The notes under the pieces are model-generated. The model was not told the origin of the DNA. It made no database searches and saw nothing but the letters and a program-made list of their open reading frames with translations. A program made the translations under genes and the position numbers. Source: JANNBN01 sp963763885 (GTDB lineage: Bacteria > Actinomycetota > Acidimicrobiia > Acidimicrobiales > JANYDT01). Taken from it: a stretch of DNA of 64,000 nucleotides. Location: NCBI GenBank assembly GCA_963763885.1, contig CAVXQD010000002.1, positions 310,001 through 374,000 on the forward strand. The letters run 5' to 3'. Numbering within the stretch: position 1 is the first letter of the stretch; each line of letters opens with the position of its first letter. This document shows positions 8,090-17,292 of this stretch, piece by piece.

Positions 8090-8118
8090 CTGACGTCAAA
8101 ACCGCTCAGGAGTAGGCT
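8090..8118 (+). promoter_or_regulatory. kgd promoter
   Basis: CTGACG (8090-8095) as -35 and TAGGCT (8113-8118) as -10 with a 17-base spacer. GTG 8126 follows after seven bases, so the start codon is at the predicted transcription start. The AGGAG at 8109-8113 would lie upstream of the mRNA and is therefore not used as a ribosome binding site. Confidence 0.6.
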
Positions 8119-8125
8119 GAATCCC

Positions 8126-11100
8126 GTGACCTCGATCCTTCCCGACGACCCGACGCTCGGGCCCAATTCGTGGCTCGTTGACGAGATGCGAGAGCAGTAC
8201 AACGACAACCCTTCGTCTGTGTCAGAAAGTTGGCGCGCTTACTTCACCGGCCATGCGGGCGCGGTGACAAGTTCGACTTCAAGTTCGAGCTCAAGTTCGA
8301 ACGCAGCCAACGGTTCAGCGTTCGCACCTATAGCCACGCAGAGTGCTGCCGTCGCGCATGTTCCCATGAACGGATCAGCGACCAGACCAGCGCCGACGCC
8401 GAAGGCTGCTCCAGCGCCACCCATTGCGGCGGGCGGCGAAACCAGTCCTCTTCGCGGCGTCGCGTCCAAGATTGTGCAGAACATGGAGGCGTCGCTCGAC
8501 GTCCCAACCGCCACCAGCGTTCGTGACATCCCTGCGAAGCTTCTCGAGGTCCAGCGCAGCATCATCAACAACCACCTCAAACGCACCCGCGGTGGCAAAG
8601 TCAGCTTCACGCACCTCATTGCGTATGCAATCGTGCGCGGGCTCGATGCGGTTCCATCGATGCGGAACACGTTCACCCGTGACGCTGATGGCAACCCGCT
8701 TCTGGTGCGCAATGCAACGGTTGGTTTGGGTATCGCAGTCGACCTTGCAAAAGCCGACGGGTCCCGTGCACTGGTTGTGCCGTGCATCAAGAACGCAAAC
8801 CAGCTCACGTTCCGCCAGTTCTACGACGCGTACGAGACGCTCATTGCAAAGGCTCGCACCAACAAGTTGGGTGTCGACGATTTTGCAGGCGTCACCGTCT
8901 CCATCACCAACCCTGGCGGCATCGGCACCCGGCACTCTGTTCCGCGCCTGATGCCAGGGCAGGCGGCCATCATCGGGTTGGGAACCATCGATTACCCGGC
9001 AGCGTTCATGGCAGCAGATCCTGCCAAGCTCGCCGAGATCGGTATCTCCAAGACGGTCACGCTCACCTCGACCTACGACCACCGCATCATCCAGGGTGCC
9101 GAGTCGGGAATGTTCCTCGACAAGATCCAGCACCTGCTCACCGATGACGAAGCGTTCTGGGAGTCCGTCTTTGACTCCATGGATATCCCGTACGAGCCAG
9201 CGCGTTGGCACCGCGATACCAACCCGTCAGACGCGGTCCGCTCGGCCGTTGCTAAGGCTGCTGCTGCGCAAGAACTTGTCAACGCATATCGGTCCCGCGG
9301 CCACCTGATTGCCAACCTCGACCCGTTGGGCATCATGCATCGCGCCATGTCCGACGAGCTGGACCCAATCACCTACGACCTGTCCATCTGGGACCTCGAC
9401 CGCGACGTGTTTACGGACAACCTTGCAGGGTCCGATCACCACACCGTTGGTGAACTGCTCAGCATTCTTCGAGACGCGTATTGCCGCACCATTGGCATTG
9501 AGTACATGCACATCATGAACCCTGCCGAAAAGGCGTGGCTGCAAGCTCGCGTCGAGGGCGTTGACACCAAGGTGACAGCAGTTGAGCAGCGTCGCATTCT
9601 TGATCGCCTCAATACCGCAGAAGCGTTTGAGAAGTTCCTCGCCAAGCGTTATCCGGGCACCAAGCGCTTCGGCCTCGAAGGCGGCGAATCCGCCATGGTC
9701 GTTATCGACGCGGCGTTGGATGCTGCTGCGCGTTCCGGGGTGAAAGGGGCTGTCATCGGCATGCCGCACCGCGGTCGCCTCAACACGTTGGTCAACGTTG
9801 TTGGCAAGCCTGTTGCGCAGGTCTTCAAGGAGTTCGAAGACGTCATCGAGGGAACCGTCTATGGCTCCGGCGACGTCAAGTACCACCTGGGTGCACAGGG
9901 CACCTACACCGGTCTCAGCGGTATTCCAATCGGCATCAACCTTGCGCCAAATCCATCGCACCTCGAAGCGGTGTACCCGGTTGTCGAGGGCATGGTCCGG
10001 GCGCAACTGGACGAGATCGGCGAGCTTGGCGGCAACTCGGTGTTGCCGGTCATCATGCACGGCGACGCCGCCTTCATCGGCCAGGGCGTGGTGCAGGAGA
10101 CGCTCAACCTCAGTCAGCTCGCTGGCTACAAGACAGGTGGCACCATCCACCTGATTGTCAACAACCAGGTGGGCTTCACCACCAACCCAGATGCAGCTCG
10201 GTCTTCGGTGTATTGCACCGATGTGGCCAAGATGGTTCAGGCCCCAATCTTCCACGTCAACGGCGACGACCCAGAAGCTTGTTACCGCGTCGGTCGCCTG
10301 GCTGCTGACTTCCGCGATGCGTTCAAGAAAGACGTCGTCATTGACCTCGTCTGTTATCGCCGCATGGGCCACAACGAAGGCGACGAGCCCAGGTACACGC
10401 AGCCGCTCATGTACGAGCGCATCGACAATCATCCCTCCACTCGCGAGATCTACGCGGCTTCGTTAGTAGGTCGCAAGGACATCACGCAGGAAGAGGCCGA
10501 CGCGGCGTTCTCGTCGTATCAGTCGCTCATGCAGACAGCCCTCGACGCCACCCGCACGCTCACCTCTACCGGCAACATGTTGCCGCCAAACCTTGACGAC
10601 ATCGGTTCGCCCTTCGATCCCATTCCTACCGGTGTCAGCCGGTCAATGTTGGATCTCATCTCTGAGGCGGTTCATACGTGGCCAGAGGGTTTCAACATTC
10701 ACCCCAAGCTTGCTCGACAACTGGAAACCCGTAAGGCCACTTACGAAGTGTCTGGCGAGATCGACTGGGCCCTCGGAGAGGCGATGGCGTTCGGTTCGCT
10801 TGCCCTTGAGGGTGTGCCAGTGCGCGTCAGCGGCGAGGACTCTCGTCGCGGCACCTTCAGCCACCGCCAAGCCGTCTTCATCGACACCCAAACCGGCGGC
10901 GAGTGGTATCCGTTGGCCAACCTTGACCCCGGCCAAGGCCGTTTCAACGTCTTCGACTCTTCACTGTCGGAGTACGCCGTACTTGGTTTCGACTACGGCT
11001 ACACCATCCAAAACCCCGACGCATTTGTTGTGTGGGAGGCGCAGTTCGGTGACTTCGTCAACGGCGCTCAGATCATCATCGATCAGTTCATCGCCTCTGG

Positions 11101-11794
11101 TGAGACCAAATGGGAGCAGACCTCGTCGCTCACCATGTTGTTGCCGCACGGGTACGAAGGCCAAGGCCCAGAACACTCCTCTGCTCGCCTTGAACGTTTC
11201 CTCCAGCTGTGTGCGCACGAGAACATGCGGGTGGTCAACGTCACTTCTGCAGCGCAGCTATTCCACCTGTTGCGCCGCCAGATGCACTCACCCAACCGCA
11301 AGCCGCTCATTGTGATGGCACCCAAGAGTGGCTTGCGTTCCAAAGAGTCCCGCAGCAACGTGGACGAGTTCACTACCGGCGCATTTGCCGAGGTCTTGGA
11401 CGACCCCACCATCACCGATCCCACCGCGGTTCGTAAGGTCATCCTGTCAACCGGCAAAGTGACCTGGGACGCAGACAAGGCTCGCCAAAAGGCAGGCGTG
11501 GCTTCTCAGATCGCTTTGGTCAAGGTGGAACAGATCTACCCGTGGCCAGAGGCGCAGATCGAAGCAATCGTCACCCGGTATCCAAACGCCGAGGTGTTCT
11601 GGATGCAGGAAGAGCCGGCCAACTTCGGTGCCTGGAACTTTGTCGAGGGTCGAGTTCAGGCAATCTGTGCCCGGCAGAACCGCCGTCTCGGGCTTATCGC
11701 CCGGCCGAAGTCGGGGTCGCCTGCGACGGGTTCGCATCACGAGCACGACCACGAACTCGAAGCACTGCAAGCCGCAGTCGTCAGCGGACTGTAA
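8126..11794 (+). CDS. kgd: Multifunctional 2-oxoglutarate metabolism enzyme (E1o/E2o, Kgd type)
   Basis: 1222 residues; mycobacterial Kgd has about 1230. The N-terminal helix NSWLVDEMREQYNDNPSSV is followed by a Ser/Ala/Pro linker (about 50-125). An E2o succinyltransferase catalytic domain without a lipoyl domain has its active-site segment STYDHRIIQGAESG near residue 320. The large ThDP-dependent E1o part has MPHRGRLNTL near 547 and GDAAFIGQGVV. This is the actinobacterial arrangement in which one chain performs 2-oxoglutarate decarboxylase, carboligase and dehydrogenase reactions of the TCA cycle, working with separate lipoyl E2 and E3. Activity in mycobacteria is controlled by the FHA protein GarA, which is not in this window. 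GTG 8126 rather than the in-frame GTG 8042 is chosen on homology and promoter position. galE follows after 30 bases. Confidence 0.96.
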   Translation: MTSILPDDPTLGPNSWLVDEMREQYNDNPSSVSESWRAYFTGHAGAVTSSTSSSSSSSNAANGSAFAPIATQSAAVAHVPMNGSATRPAPTPKAAPAPPIAAGGETSPLRGVASKIVQNMEASLDVPTATSVRDIPAKLLEVQRSIINNHLKRTRGGKVSFTHLIAYAIVRGLDAVPSMRNTFTRDADGNPLLVRNATVGLGIAVDLAKADGSRALVVPCIKNANQLTFRQFYDAYETLIAKARTNKLGVDDFAGVTVSITNPGGIGTRHSVPRLMPGQAAIIGLGTIDYPAAFMAADPAKLAEIGISKTVTLTSTYDHRIIQGAESGMFLDKIQHLLTDDEAFWESVFDSMDIPYEPARWHRDTNPSDAVRSAVAKAAAAQELVNAYRSRGHLIANLDPLGIMHRAMSDELDPITYDLSIWDLDRDVFTDNLAGSDHHTVGELLSILRDAYCRTIGIEYMHIMNPAEKAWLQARVEGVDTKVTAVEQRRILDRLNTAEAFEKFLAKRYPGTKRFGLEGGESAMVVIDAALDAAARSGVKGAVIGMPHRGRLNTLVNVVGKPVAQVFKEFEDVIEGTVYGSGDVKYHLGAQGTYTGLSGIPIGINLAPNPSHLEAVYPVVEGMVRAQLDEIGELGGNSVLPVIMHGDAAFIGQGVVQETLNLSQLAGYKTGGTIHLIVNNQVGFTTNPDAARSSVYCTDVAKMVQAPIFHVNGDDPEACYRVGRLAADFRDAFKKDVVIDLVCYRRMGHNEGDEPRYTQPLMYERIDNHPSTREIYAASLVGRKDITQEEADAAFSSYQSLMQTALDATRTLTSTGNMLPPNLDDIGSPFDPIPTGVSRSMLDLISEAVHTWPEGFNIHPKLARQLETRKATYEVSGEIDWALGEAMAFGSLALEGVPVRVSGEDSRRGTFSHRQAVFIDTQTGGEWYPLANLDPGQGRFNVFDSSLSEYAVLGFDYGYTIQNPDAFVVWEAQFGDFVNGAQIIIDQFIASGETKWEQTSSLTMLLPHGYEGQGPEHSSARLERFLQLCAHENMRVVNVTSAAQLFHLLRRQMHSPNRKPLIVMAPKSGLRSKESRSNVDEFTTGAFAEVLDDPTITDPTAVRKVILSTGKVTWDADKARQKAGVASQIALVKVEQIYPWPEAQIEAIVTRYPNAEVFWMQEEPANFGAWNFVEGRVQAICARQNRRLGLIARPKSGSPATGSHHEHDHELEALQAAVVSGL

Positions 11795-11824
11795 AGCCCA
11801 CCGGTCCGAGCTGAAAGGTACGTC

Positions 11825-12844
11825 GTGCGAGTACTCGTAACCGGTGGGGCCGGATACATCGGAAGCCATACCGTTGTCGAGCTCCTCGGCAAAGGGTATG
11901 AGGTTGCCATCGTCGACAACCTCGACAACGCAAAGGCCGAGTCAGTTCGTCGGGTCATCGCGATCGCCGGCCGGGAGGCCAGCTTGCACGTCGTGGACAT
12001 TGCAGACCACGACGCGTTGTCGGCAGTGTTTCAGTCCTTTCGGCCCGAAGCCGTTGTTCACTTTGCCGGCCTGAAGGCTGTCGGGGAGAGCAGCACCATT
12101 CCGCTGCGTTACTACTCCAACAACATCACCGGCACGCTTGTGCTGTTGCAGGTGATGGAGGCGCACGGCTGCAACACGCTCGTGTTCTCCTCCAGTGCAA
12201 CGGTTTACCGAGCAGACAACCCTGTGCCGTTTGTGGAGTCTGCTTCGTTGGGCGCCTCCAACCCGTACGGGCGTACCAAGTGGTTCTTGGAAGAGATCCT
12301 CCGCGACGTTGCAGCTGCAGATTCCAAGTGGCGTTTTGGCTTGCTGCGCTACTTCAATCCGGTGGGTGCACATCCCAGTGGAATGATCGGCGAAGACCCC
12401 AACGGCATCCCCAACAACTTGCTGCCCTTCGTGGCGCAAGTTGCTGTTGGACGACGTGACCAGGTGCGAGTTTTCGGCAATGACTACGCCACCTCAGACG
12501 GCACCGGTGTGCGTGATTACATCCACGTGGTCGATTTGGCTCGCGGCCACCTGCGTTGTCTCGAGAAGCTCGAGGCACTCGGCCACGAGGCGGGTTGTCG
12601 AGTGTGGAACTTGGGTACGGGAAAAGGGACAAGCGTTTTGGAGATCATCCGGTCCTTCGAGCGGGCATCCGGCGTTGACATCCCTTACGAAGTGGTGGGT
12701 CGTCGTGCAGGCGATGCTGCTGTCTCTTATGGCGACCCCACCAAGGCTCGCGAGGAGCTTGGTTGGTCTGCTGAGTACACCGTTGACTCTATGTGCACAG
12801 ACGCGTGGAACTGGCAGCGATCCAACCCCAACGGTTATCCGTAG
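11825..12844 (+). CDS. galE: UDP-glucose 4-epimerase
   Basis: 339-residue extended SDR. The NAD-binding GGAGYIGS motif is at the N-terminus, SSSATVY supplies the catalytic Ser/Thr, and NPYGRTK carries the YxxxK pair. Length is typical (about 330-340). It interconverts UDP-glucose and UDP-galactose for galactose use and cell-surface polysaccharide. The GTG start is preceded by GAAAGG (about 11813-11818), a conventional ribosome binding site, which fits an internal operon gene 30 bases after kgd. galK lies 37 kb away, so there is no gal operon. Its 3' end overlaps the convergent cyclase/ATPase gene by 10 bases. Confidence 0.95.
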   Translation: MRVLVTGGAGYIGSHTVVELLGKGYEVAIVDNLDNAKAESVRRVIAIAGREASLHVVDIADHDALSAVFQSFRPEAVVHFAGLKAVGESSTIPLRYYSNNITGTLVLLQVMEAHGCNTLVFSSSATVYRADNPVPFVESASLGASNPYGRTKWFLEEILRDVAAADSKWRFGLLRYFNPVGAHPSGMIGEDPNGIPNNLLPFVAQVAVGRRDQVRVFGNDYATSDGTGVRDYIHVVDLARGHLRCLEKLEALGHEAGCRVWNLGTGKGTSVLEIIRSFERASGVDIPYEVVGRRAGDAAVSYGDPTKAREELGWSAEYTVDSMCTDAWNWQRSNPNGYP

Positions 12845-15504
12845 CCGCCCGTCAGCTGCTTGCCTGGTTGCTCTCGCGGGAGGAGCGGGCTGAGCACGGC
12901 CCACATCTCTCGATAGAGGGCGCTTCGTTCGCTGGTTGCGCCATCGGCTAACAGATGCGCTATGCCGTCTTCGGTGAGGTGTTTCGACGCTTGATCCAAG
13001 ATCACGGCGCGTTGGTCACGTGAGAACCCGGACCGTGACGCGGCAACGCATGCGCCAACAGCCCGGACCGCGAGCGGGTGGTTTCCCTCGCACTGCACAA
13101 GGCGAGCCAAAACGAGACCGATTCGGTTGAAGTCGCCCTGGAGCACGGGGTCGAGGTATTGGATTGCTGCGAGACGGTCGGCGATGGGAAGCCCTGCTTG
13201 AACGGCAGCTTCGGAGTACATGCTGACCAGTCCACTGGACATGATGGAAAGCATCGGCAGCGTGCCGAGGTGCTTCAAGATTGGTTTGGTGGTGCGCACC
13301 GCTCGTTCGGTGTTGTCCGTGCCAAGGGAACCAAGGCTGATCATGGATCCCGCTGGGATGAGGAGCCGGGTCAGGCCGGCCTTGGTCACCGTTGCCAGCA
13401 CCGTGTCAACTAGCCGGTCGGCTTCTTCGTGGCCACCGATATAGGAGTATCCGAGTAACGCAGCGGTCTTGAGGCGGGCCCGTTCTGCAGGGTCTTGCAC
13501 GGTGTCGGCGCGAGCCGACAGTTGACCCATGTACTCGCCGAACCTTCCGCGCGCCAACGCGTTGGCAATCAGCAGGACCACGATCTGCATCGAGCCCGGG
13601 TCGTCCAGCTGCAGATCTGCCGCAAGCTCAGCCGCAAGTTCTGCTCGGCCTTCGGTTCCGTCAGAAGTTGAGCGACGCACTAGTTCGATGGCCAGGAGGC
13701 GGCGTCGTTGAGGATGACGCACTACCGCGTCGGCCTCCATGAGGGGAAGCACCAGCTCGGCGAGGATGCTTGCCACGTAACTGAAATCTTCGAAATGCAG
13801 GACCAGGTCGCCGGCCCGCTCAAACTCGCCTTCGCTCAGCAGTGTGGTGATGGCTTGGCGGAAATTGCCGTTTTCTTCGATGAGCTGCGCGATGCACCCT
13901 GCTTCGGCAGGTCCGACAGCGCGTTCTGAAAGGTCTTCGGCGATCTGGAAGCACCAGGCAGTATGGGCGCTCTGCGCCGCGTCAAGCTCGTGGTGGAGTT
14001 CCAGCTGTTCATATGCGTACTGGCGGATTGATTCGAGGAGAACAAACCGACTGTGCCCGGCTCGGGACTGGACGGAAAGCAGTGACCGGTCAACGAGCGC
14101 TTCAAGCAACCGGTTGTGTAGTTGGTCCAGGCCCGCCGCCATTGCTGCTGCGCCGCTGTTCGGGAAGCCGTCCTGAAATACTCCGACGCGTCGGAAGAAG
14201 GTCTGCTCTATGGGCGACAACGACTCGTACGACCAATCGATGGTGGCGCGCAAACTGTGGTGCCGATCAGGCTTGCGGGACCTGCCGGGTGCGGTGAGCA
14301 CGTCAAGACGATGGTCGAGGTTGGACAGCAGCTCAGACAGACCCATGGTGCGCGTTGCCGCAGCTGCCAGCTCGATAGCGAGCGGGATGCTGTCCAGCTG
14401 CTTGCAGATGCGGTCGACGATCTGGGACTGTCCCCGCGGGACCACCACACCGACCTGCATGGCGCGTTGTTCGAACAACGCGCGGGCGTCGTCGGCGGCG
14501 TCCAGCGGCCCGATGCGTGCTTGGAACTCACCGGGCACGCCAAGCGCTTCACGGCTTGTCGCGAGGATGCGCAGATGTTTGGTGCGGGACAACAAAACCT
14601 CGGCCAACTCCGCAGCAAGCTCGACGATGTGTTCGCAGTTGTCGAGCACGAGGAGAAGGTGGTGTCCGCGGATCTGATCGGCCAGCGCTGCAGGGGACGC
14701 TGATGTGGGAAGGCGAAGCGCGTCTGCCACGGCCGAAAGAACCATGGTCATGTCTCGTGTGGCGGCCAGCTCCACGAACCAAACGCCATCAGGGAAGTGC
14801 GTCTCGTGATGCTCGCCGACTGCTATCGAAAGCCTGGTTTTGCCTACTCCTCCCATGCCGACCATCGTCACGAGACGTGCTCTCGCGATCAGCGAAGCGA
14901 TCTCATCAAGCTCGGAAGCGCGTCCGATGAGATCGTTGACCTGAACCGGGACGTTGCCGGTGGCGCTTTCCAAGGTTCTGAGTGGGGGGTAGCGGCCTGC
15001 CCCGTACTGGAACAGTTTGACGATCGAGCTGACTCCCTTGAGCCGATGCATGCCGCACGACACCACGTCCGATGCAGGCGTGCTCACTTCCTCAGTGAAG
15101 AGGATCTGCCCGCCGTGCCCGGCATCACAGACGCGGGCGCACAAGTTGACAGCTGGACCGAAAACGTTGTCGCCTCTTTGCTCTACAGCCCCGCGGTGCA
15201 AACCTATGCGTACTGAGATTTGCGGTCCGCCCAACCAGTCCGCCTGGGCGAGGGCACTCTGAATTCTGCGGGCAGCGGTGATGGCCCCTGCGTCTGAGTC
15301 AAAAGCGGCACAGAATGCGTCTCCCGGATTTCCAAAAACGATGCCGCCAGCGGCCTCGATGCTGGACCGCATGACATCGTCATGGACTTTGAGACTGCTG
15401 GACATTCCCGTGGCATCGGCTTCCCACAGCGCGGTAGAGCCGACGATGTCGGTGAACAGAAGCGTTTGGATTTGCGAACTCTCGCTGGGTTCTGTGGTGC
15501 CCAC
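12835..15504 (-). CDS. Class III cyclase - STAND ATPase regulator
   Basis: 889 residues. An N-terminal class III nucleotide cyclase domain (about 10-170) shows LLFTDIVGST with a metal-binding Asp19, GNPGDAF with Asp62, and NVFGPAVNLCARV. An NB-ARC/STAND-type ATPase follows, with IGRASELDEI, Walker A GMGGVGKT (about 216-223) and Walker B LLVLDNCEHI. The remaining 500 residues look like helical repeats (TPR-like); no C-terminal DNA-binding domain is visible. Such proteins couple ligand sensing to cAMP production or assembly. GTG 15504 is chosen because the cyclase core begins 14 residues later and TACCCT (15517-15512) ends seven bases upstream. The open frame continues to 16452, but that part is antisense to the lipoxygenase gene. 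It is divergent from the lipoxygenase with 117 bases between. Confidence 0.85.
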   Translation of the reverse strand: MGTTEPSESSQIQTLLFTDIVGSTALWEADATGMSSSLKVHDDVMRSSIEAAGGIVFGNPGDAFCAAFDSDAGAITAARRIQSALAQADWLGGPQISVRIGLHRGAVEQRGDNVFGPAVNLCARVCDAGHGGQILFTEEVSTPASDVVSCGMHRLKGVSSIVKLFQYGAGRYPPLRTLESATGNVPVQVNDLIGRASELDEIASLIARARLVTMVGMGGVGKTRLSIAVGEHHETHFPDGVWFVELAATRDMTMVLSAVADALRLPTSASPAALADQIRGHHLLLVLDNCEHIVELAAELAEVLLSRTKHLRILATSREALGVPGEFQARIGPLDAADDARALFEQRAMQVGVVVPRGQSQIVDRICKQLDSIPLAIELAAAATRTMGLSELLSNLDHRLDVLTAPGRSRKPDRHHSLRATIDWSYESLSPIEQTFFRRVGVFQDGFPNSGAAAMAAGLDQLHNRLLEALVDRSLLSVQSRAGHSRFVLLESIRQYAYEQLELHHELDAAQSAHTAWCFQIAEDLSERAVGPAEAGCIAQLIEENGNFRQAITTLLSEGEFERAGDLVLHFEDFSYVASILAELVLPLMEADAVVRHPQRRRLLAIELVRRSTSDGTEGRAELAAELAADLQLDDPGSMQIVVLLIANALARGRFGEYMGQLSARADTVQDPAERARLKTAALLGYSYIGGHEEADRLVDTVLATVTKAGLTRLLIPAGSMISLGSLGTDNTERAVRTTKPILKHLGTLPMLSIMSSGLVSMYSEAAVQAGLPIADRLAAIQYLDPVLQGDFNRIGLVLARLVQCEGNHPLAVRAVGACVAASRSGFSRDQRAVILDQASKHLTEDGIAHLLADGATSERSALYREMWAVLSPLLPREQPGKQLTGGYG

Positions 15505-15511
15505 GAACGGA

Positions 15512-15517
15512 AGGGTA
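15512..15517 (-). promoter_or_regulatory. -10 hexamer TACCCT of the cyclase/STAND gene
   Basis: TACCCT on the minus strand, seven bases before GTG 15504. It supports the short start and a leaderless transcript. Confidence 0.5.
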
Positions 15518-15610
15518 CCGCGTCCGACTTCTGCGAAGTCGAGTGTGATGTTCTGCGGTGCTGTCTTCAGTGTTGTCGGTGTGTCGCTTGTGCGGTCAAC
15601 TGTTCCCACG

Positions 15611-15616
15611 TACCGT
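15611..15616 (+). promoter_or_regulatory. -10 hexamer TACCGT of the lipoxygenase gene
   Basis: TACCGT ends five bases before ATG 15622. With the divergent TACCCT at 15517-15512 it defines a roughly 100-base shared control region. No palindromic operator was seen in it. Confidence 0.5.
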
Positions 15617-15621
15617 TGCTT

Positions 15622-17292
15622 ATGGACACGACTCTTGAATCGGTGATCGACCTTCGGGAGCGGTTGGCTCGTGAGCTTCAGTCCACGCCGGAACGGTTTG
15701 CAAATGATCGCGCATTGGCTGTTGCCCGAACTCGATATGAGTGGCAGCACATCCCCGGGCTTCCTCCATTTGCCAAACAAAACCCAGATGCCCCAGAACT
15801 CCAGCAAAAGGGAAGGCTGGGTTATGACTACGCGATGAGCATCCTCAATGGTGCTCTCAGTGGGTTCGGTTGGGGGCGAGACAAAGGGGCCCGTAGCCAT
15901 CGTTTGGAGCACTATTCCCACTTCTATCTTTGGCGAGACATGCCAAAGGTTGCGGCTCGATGGAAGACCGACGCGGAGTTTGCGCGGCAGCGTCTCAACG
16001 GCGTCAACCCGCTCCTCATCAAACGGATAGCCGCGATCCCCGAGAATTTCGCAGTTGACGATGAGCGTCTCCGCGGGGTGCTTCCAGCGGGCTTTTCGCT
16101 GACCCGGCTCCTTGGCGAAGGTCGCCTCTTCTTGTGTGACTGGGCAGCGCTCGACGAATGTCCCGTTGCATTTGGACGGTTCTTGTCGGCCCCGTTGGCA
16201 CTGTTCTGGGTCAACGAAGACCGTGTGTTGATGCCGCTCGCTATTCAGCTCGCGCAGTCCATCACCACGGCCAAGGTGGTGTTTACGCCGGCGGATGAAC
16301 CGTGGCTGTGGCTCACCGCTCGCACCCACGTGCAAGCGGCCGACGCAGCTCTCCACGAGATTGTGGAACACCTCGCAAAGACCCACCTGGTGATGGAAAC
16401 GGTCTTTGTTGCGATGAGCCGCACGCTTCCGCCGCAGCATCCGGTGCACCAATTTTTAGCGCCTCATTTTGAAGGGACGCTGTTCATCAACCGTGGTGCA
16501 CGCGACACCATGATTGCTCCCGAGGGTCCCATCGACCGATCCATCGCAGTTGGTACCGACGGGGCCTATTGGCTCATTGGGCAAGCCTGGTCGAAGTTTT
16601 CTTTCGCAGACCTGCACCTTCCAGAGGATCTGGCGTTGCGCGACGTCGCGGACCAAGACGGTCTGCCGGGTTACTACTACAGAGACGACGCGCAGTTGTT
16701 GTGGCGGGCAATGGCTGCGTATACCGAAGAGGTTCTTCGCCACTTCTACGCCGACGACGCTTCAGTCGCGACGGACGAACAGCTGGCCGCATGGTGGCAT
16801 GAACTGACTGCTGCCGATGCGGGCGGGATGGCAGGCCTCCCCGGCTCCGATGGACGGTTCCGAACGTTCGCAGAATTGCACAGGATGATTACGGTCACGA
16901 TGTTCACCGCAACGGTTCAACATTCCGCCGTCAACAACGGCCAGTACGACATCTTCGGCTTCATCCCAAACTCGCCCGGTGCGATGTTTTTGCCGCCGCC
17001 CACCACTCTCGACGTCAGCTCAGAAGGTCTGTTCACGTACGGTCTGCCGACGTTCACAGCGTCCGCAATCCAACTGAAGCTTGTGCACCTCTTGTCAGCA
17101 CCACCAATGTCTCGGCTGGGGGAGTACCGGCCAGAGTTCCTTCGGGAGCACCGTGAGGTCCGCGCTGCTGTTGACCGGTTTCTCGTTGCACTCGACGAAG
17201 TCGCGTTCCGCATAGACGAGCGCAATTCGCAGGTTGCCGTGCCGTACACGTACCTGCAGCCTGCCAACATCGCTAACTCGATCAGCGTGTAG
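15622..17292 (+). CDS. Lipoxygenase
   Basis: 556 residues covering the lipoxygenase catalytic domain only; there is no N-terminal PLAT domain. The iron ligands are readable: H250 and H255 in EHLAKTH, then H434 and N438 in QHSAVNN. The substrate-cleft segments APLALFWVN, LPGYYYRDD and SAVNNGQYDIFGFIPN match animal and coral lipoxygenases. The chain ends NSISV, so the C-terminal carboxylate ligand comes from Val, not the usual Ile. Lipoxygenases add O2 to polyunsaturated fatty acids to give hydroperoxides. The convergent neighbour is catalase-related, as in fused oxylipin enzymes, which suggests the hydroperoxide is processed further. Its 3' end overlaps that gene by 11 bases. There is no signal peptide. 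Regiospecificity cannot be read. Confidence 0.93.
   Translation: MDTTLESVIDLRERLARELQSTPERFANDRALAVARTRYEWQHIPGLPPFAKQNPDAPELQQKGRLGYDYAMSILNGALSGFGWGRDKGARSHRLEHYSHFYLWRDMPKVAARWKTDAEFARQRLNGVNPLLIKRIAAIPENFAVDDERLRGVLPAGFSLTRLLGEGRLFLCDWAALDECPVAFGRFLSAPLALFWVNEDRVLMPLAIQLAQSITTAKVVFTPADEPWLWLTARTHVQAADAALHEIVEHLAKTHLVMETVFVAMSRTLPPQHPVHQFLAPHFEGTLFINRGARDTMIAPEGPIDRSIAVGTDGAYWLIGQAWSKFSFADLHLPEDLALRDVADQDGLPGYYYRDDAQLLWRAMAAYTEEVLRHFYADDASVATDEQLAAWWHELTAADAGGMAGLPGSDGRFRTFAELHRMITVTMFTATVQHSAVNNGQYDIFGFIPNSPGAMFLPPPTTLDVSSEGLFTYGLPTFTASAIQLKLVHLLSAPPMSRLGEYRPEFLREHREVRAAVDRFLVALDEVAFRIDERNSQVAVPYTYLQPANIANSISV

Noticed and set aside
9227..10432. Minus-strand 401-residue open frame inside kgd
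   Set aside because: Antisense shadow of a well-conserved gene; no motif and no promoter or ribosome binding site.
15505..16452. N-terminal extension of the cyclase/STAND frame by 316 residues
   Set aside because: It is antisense to the lipoxygenase coding region, shows no domain, and the cyclase core and a -10 hexamer both fit GTG 15504.
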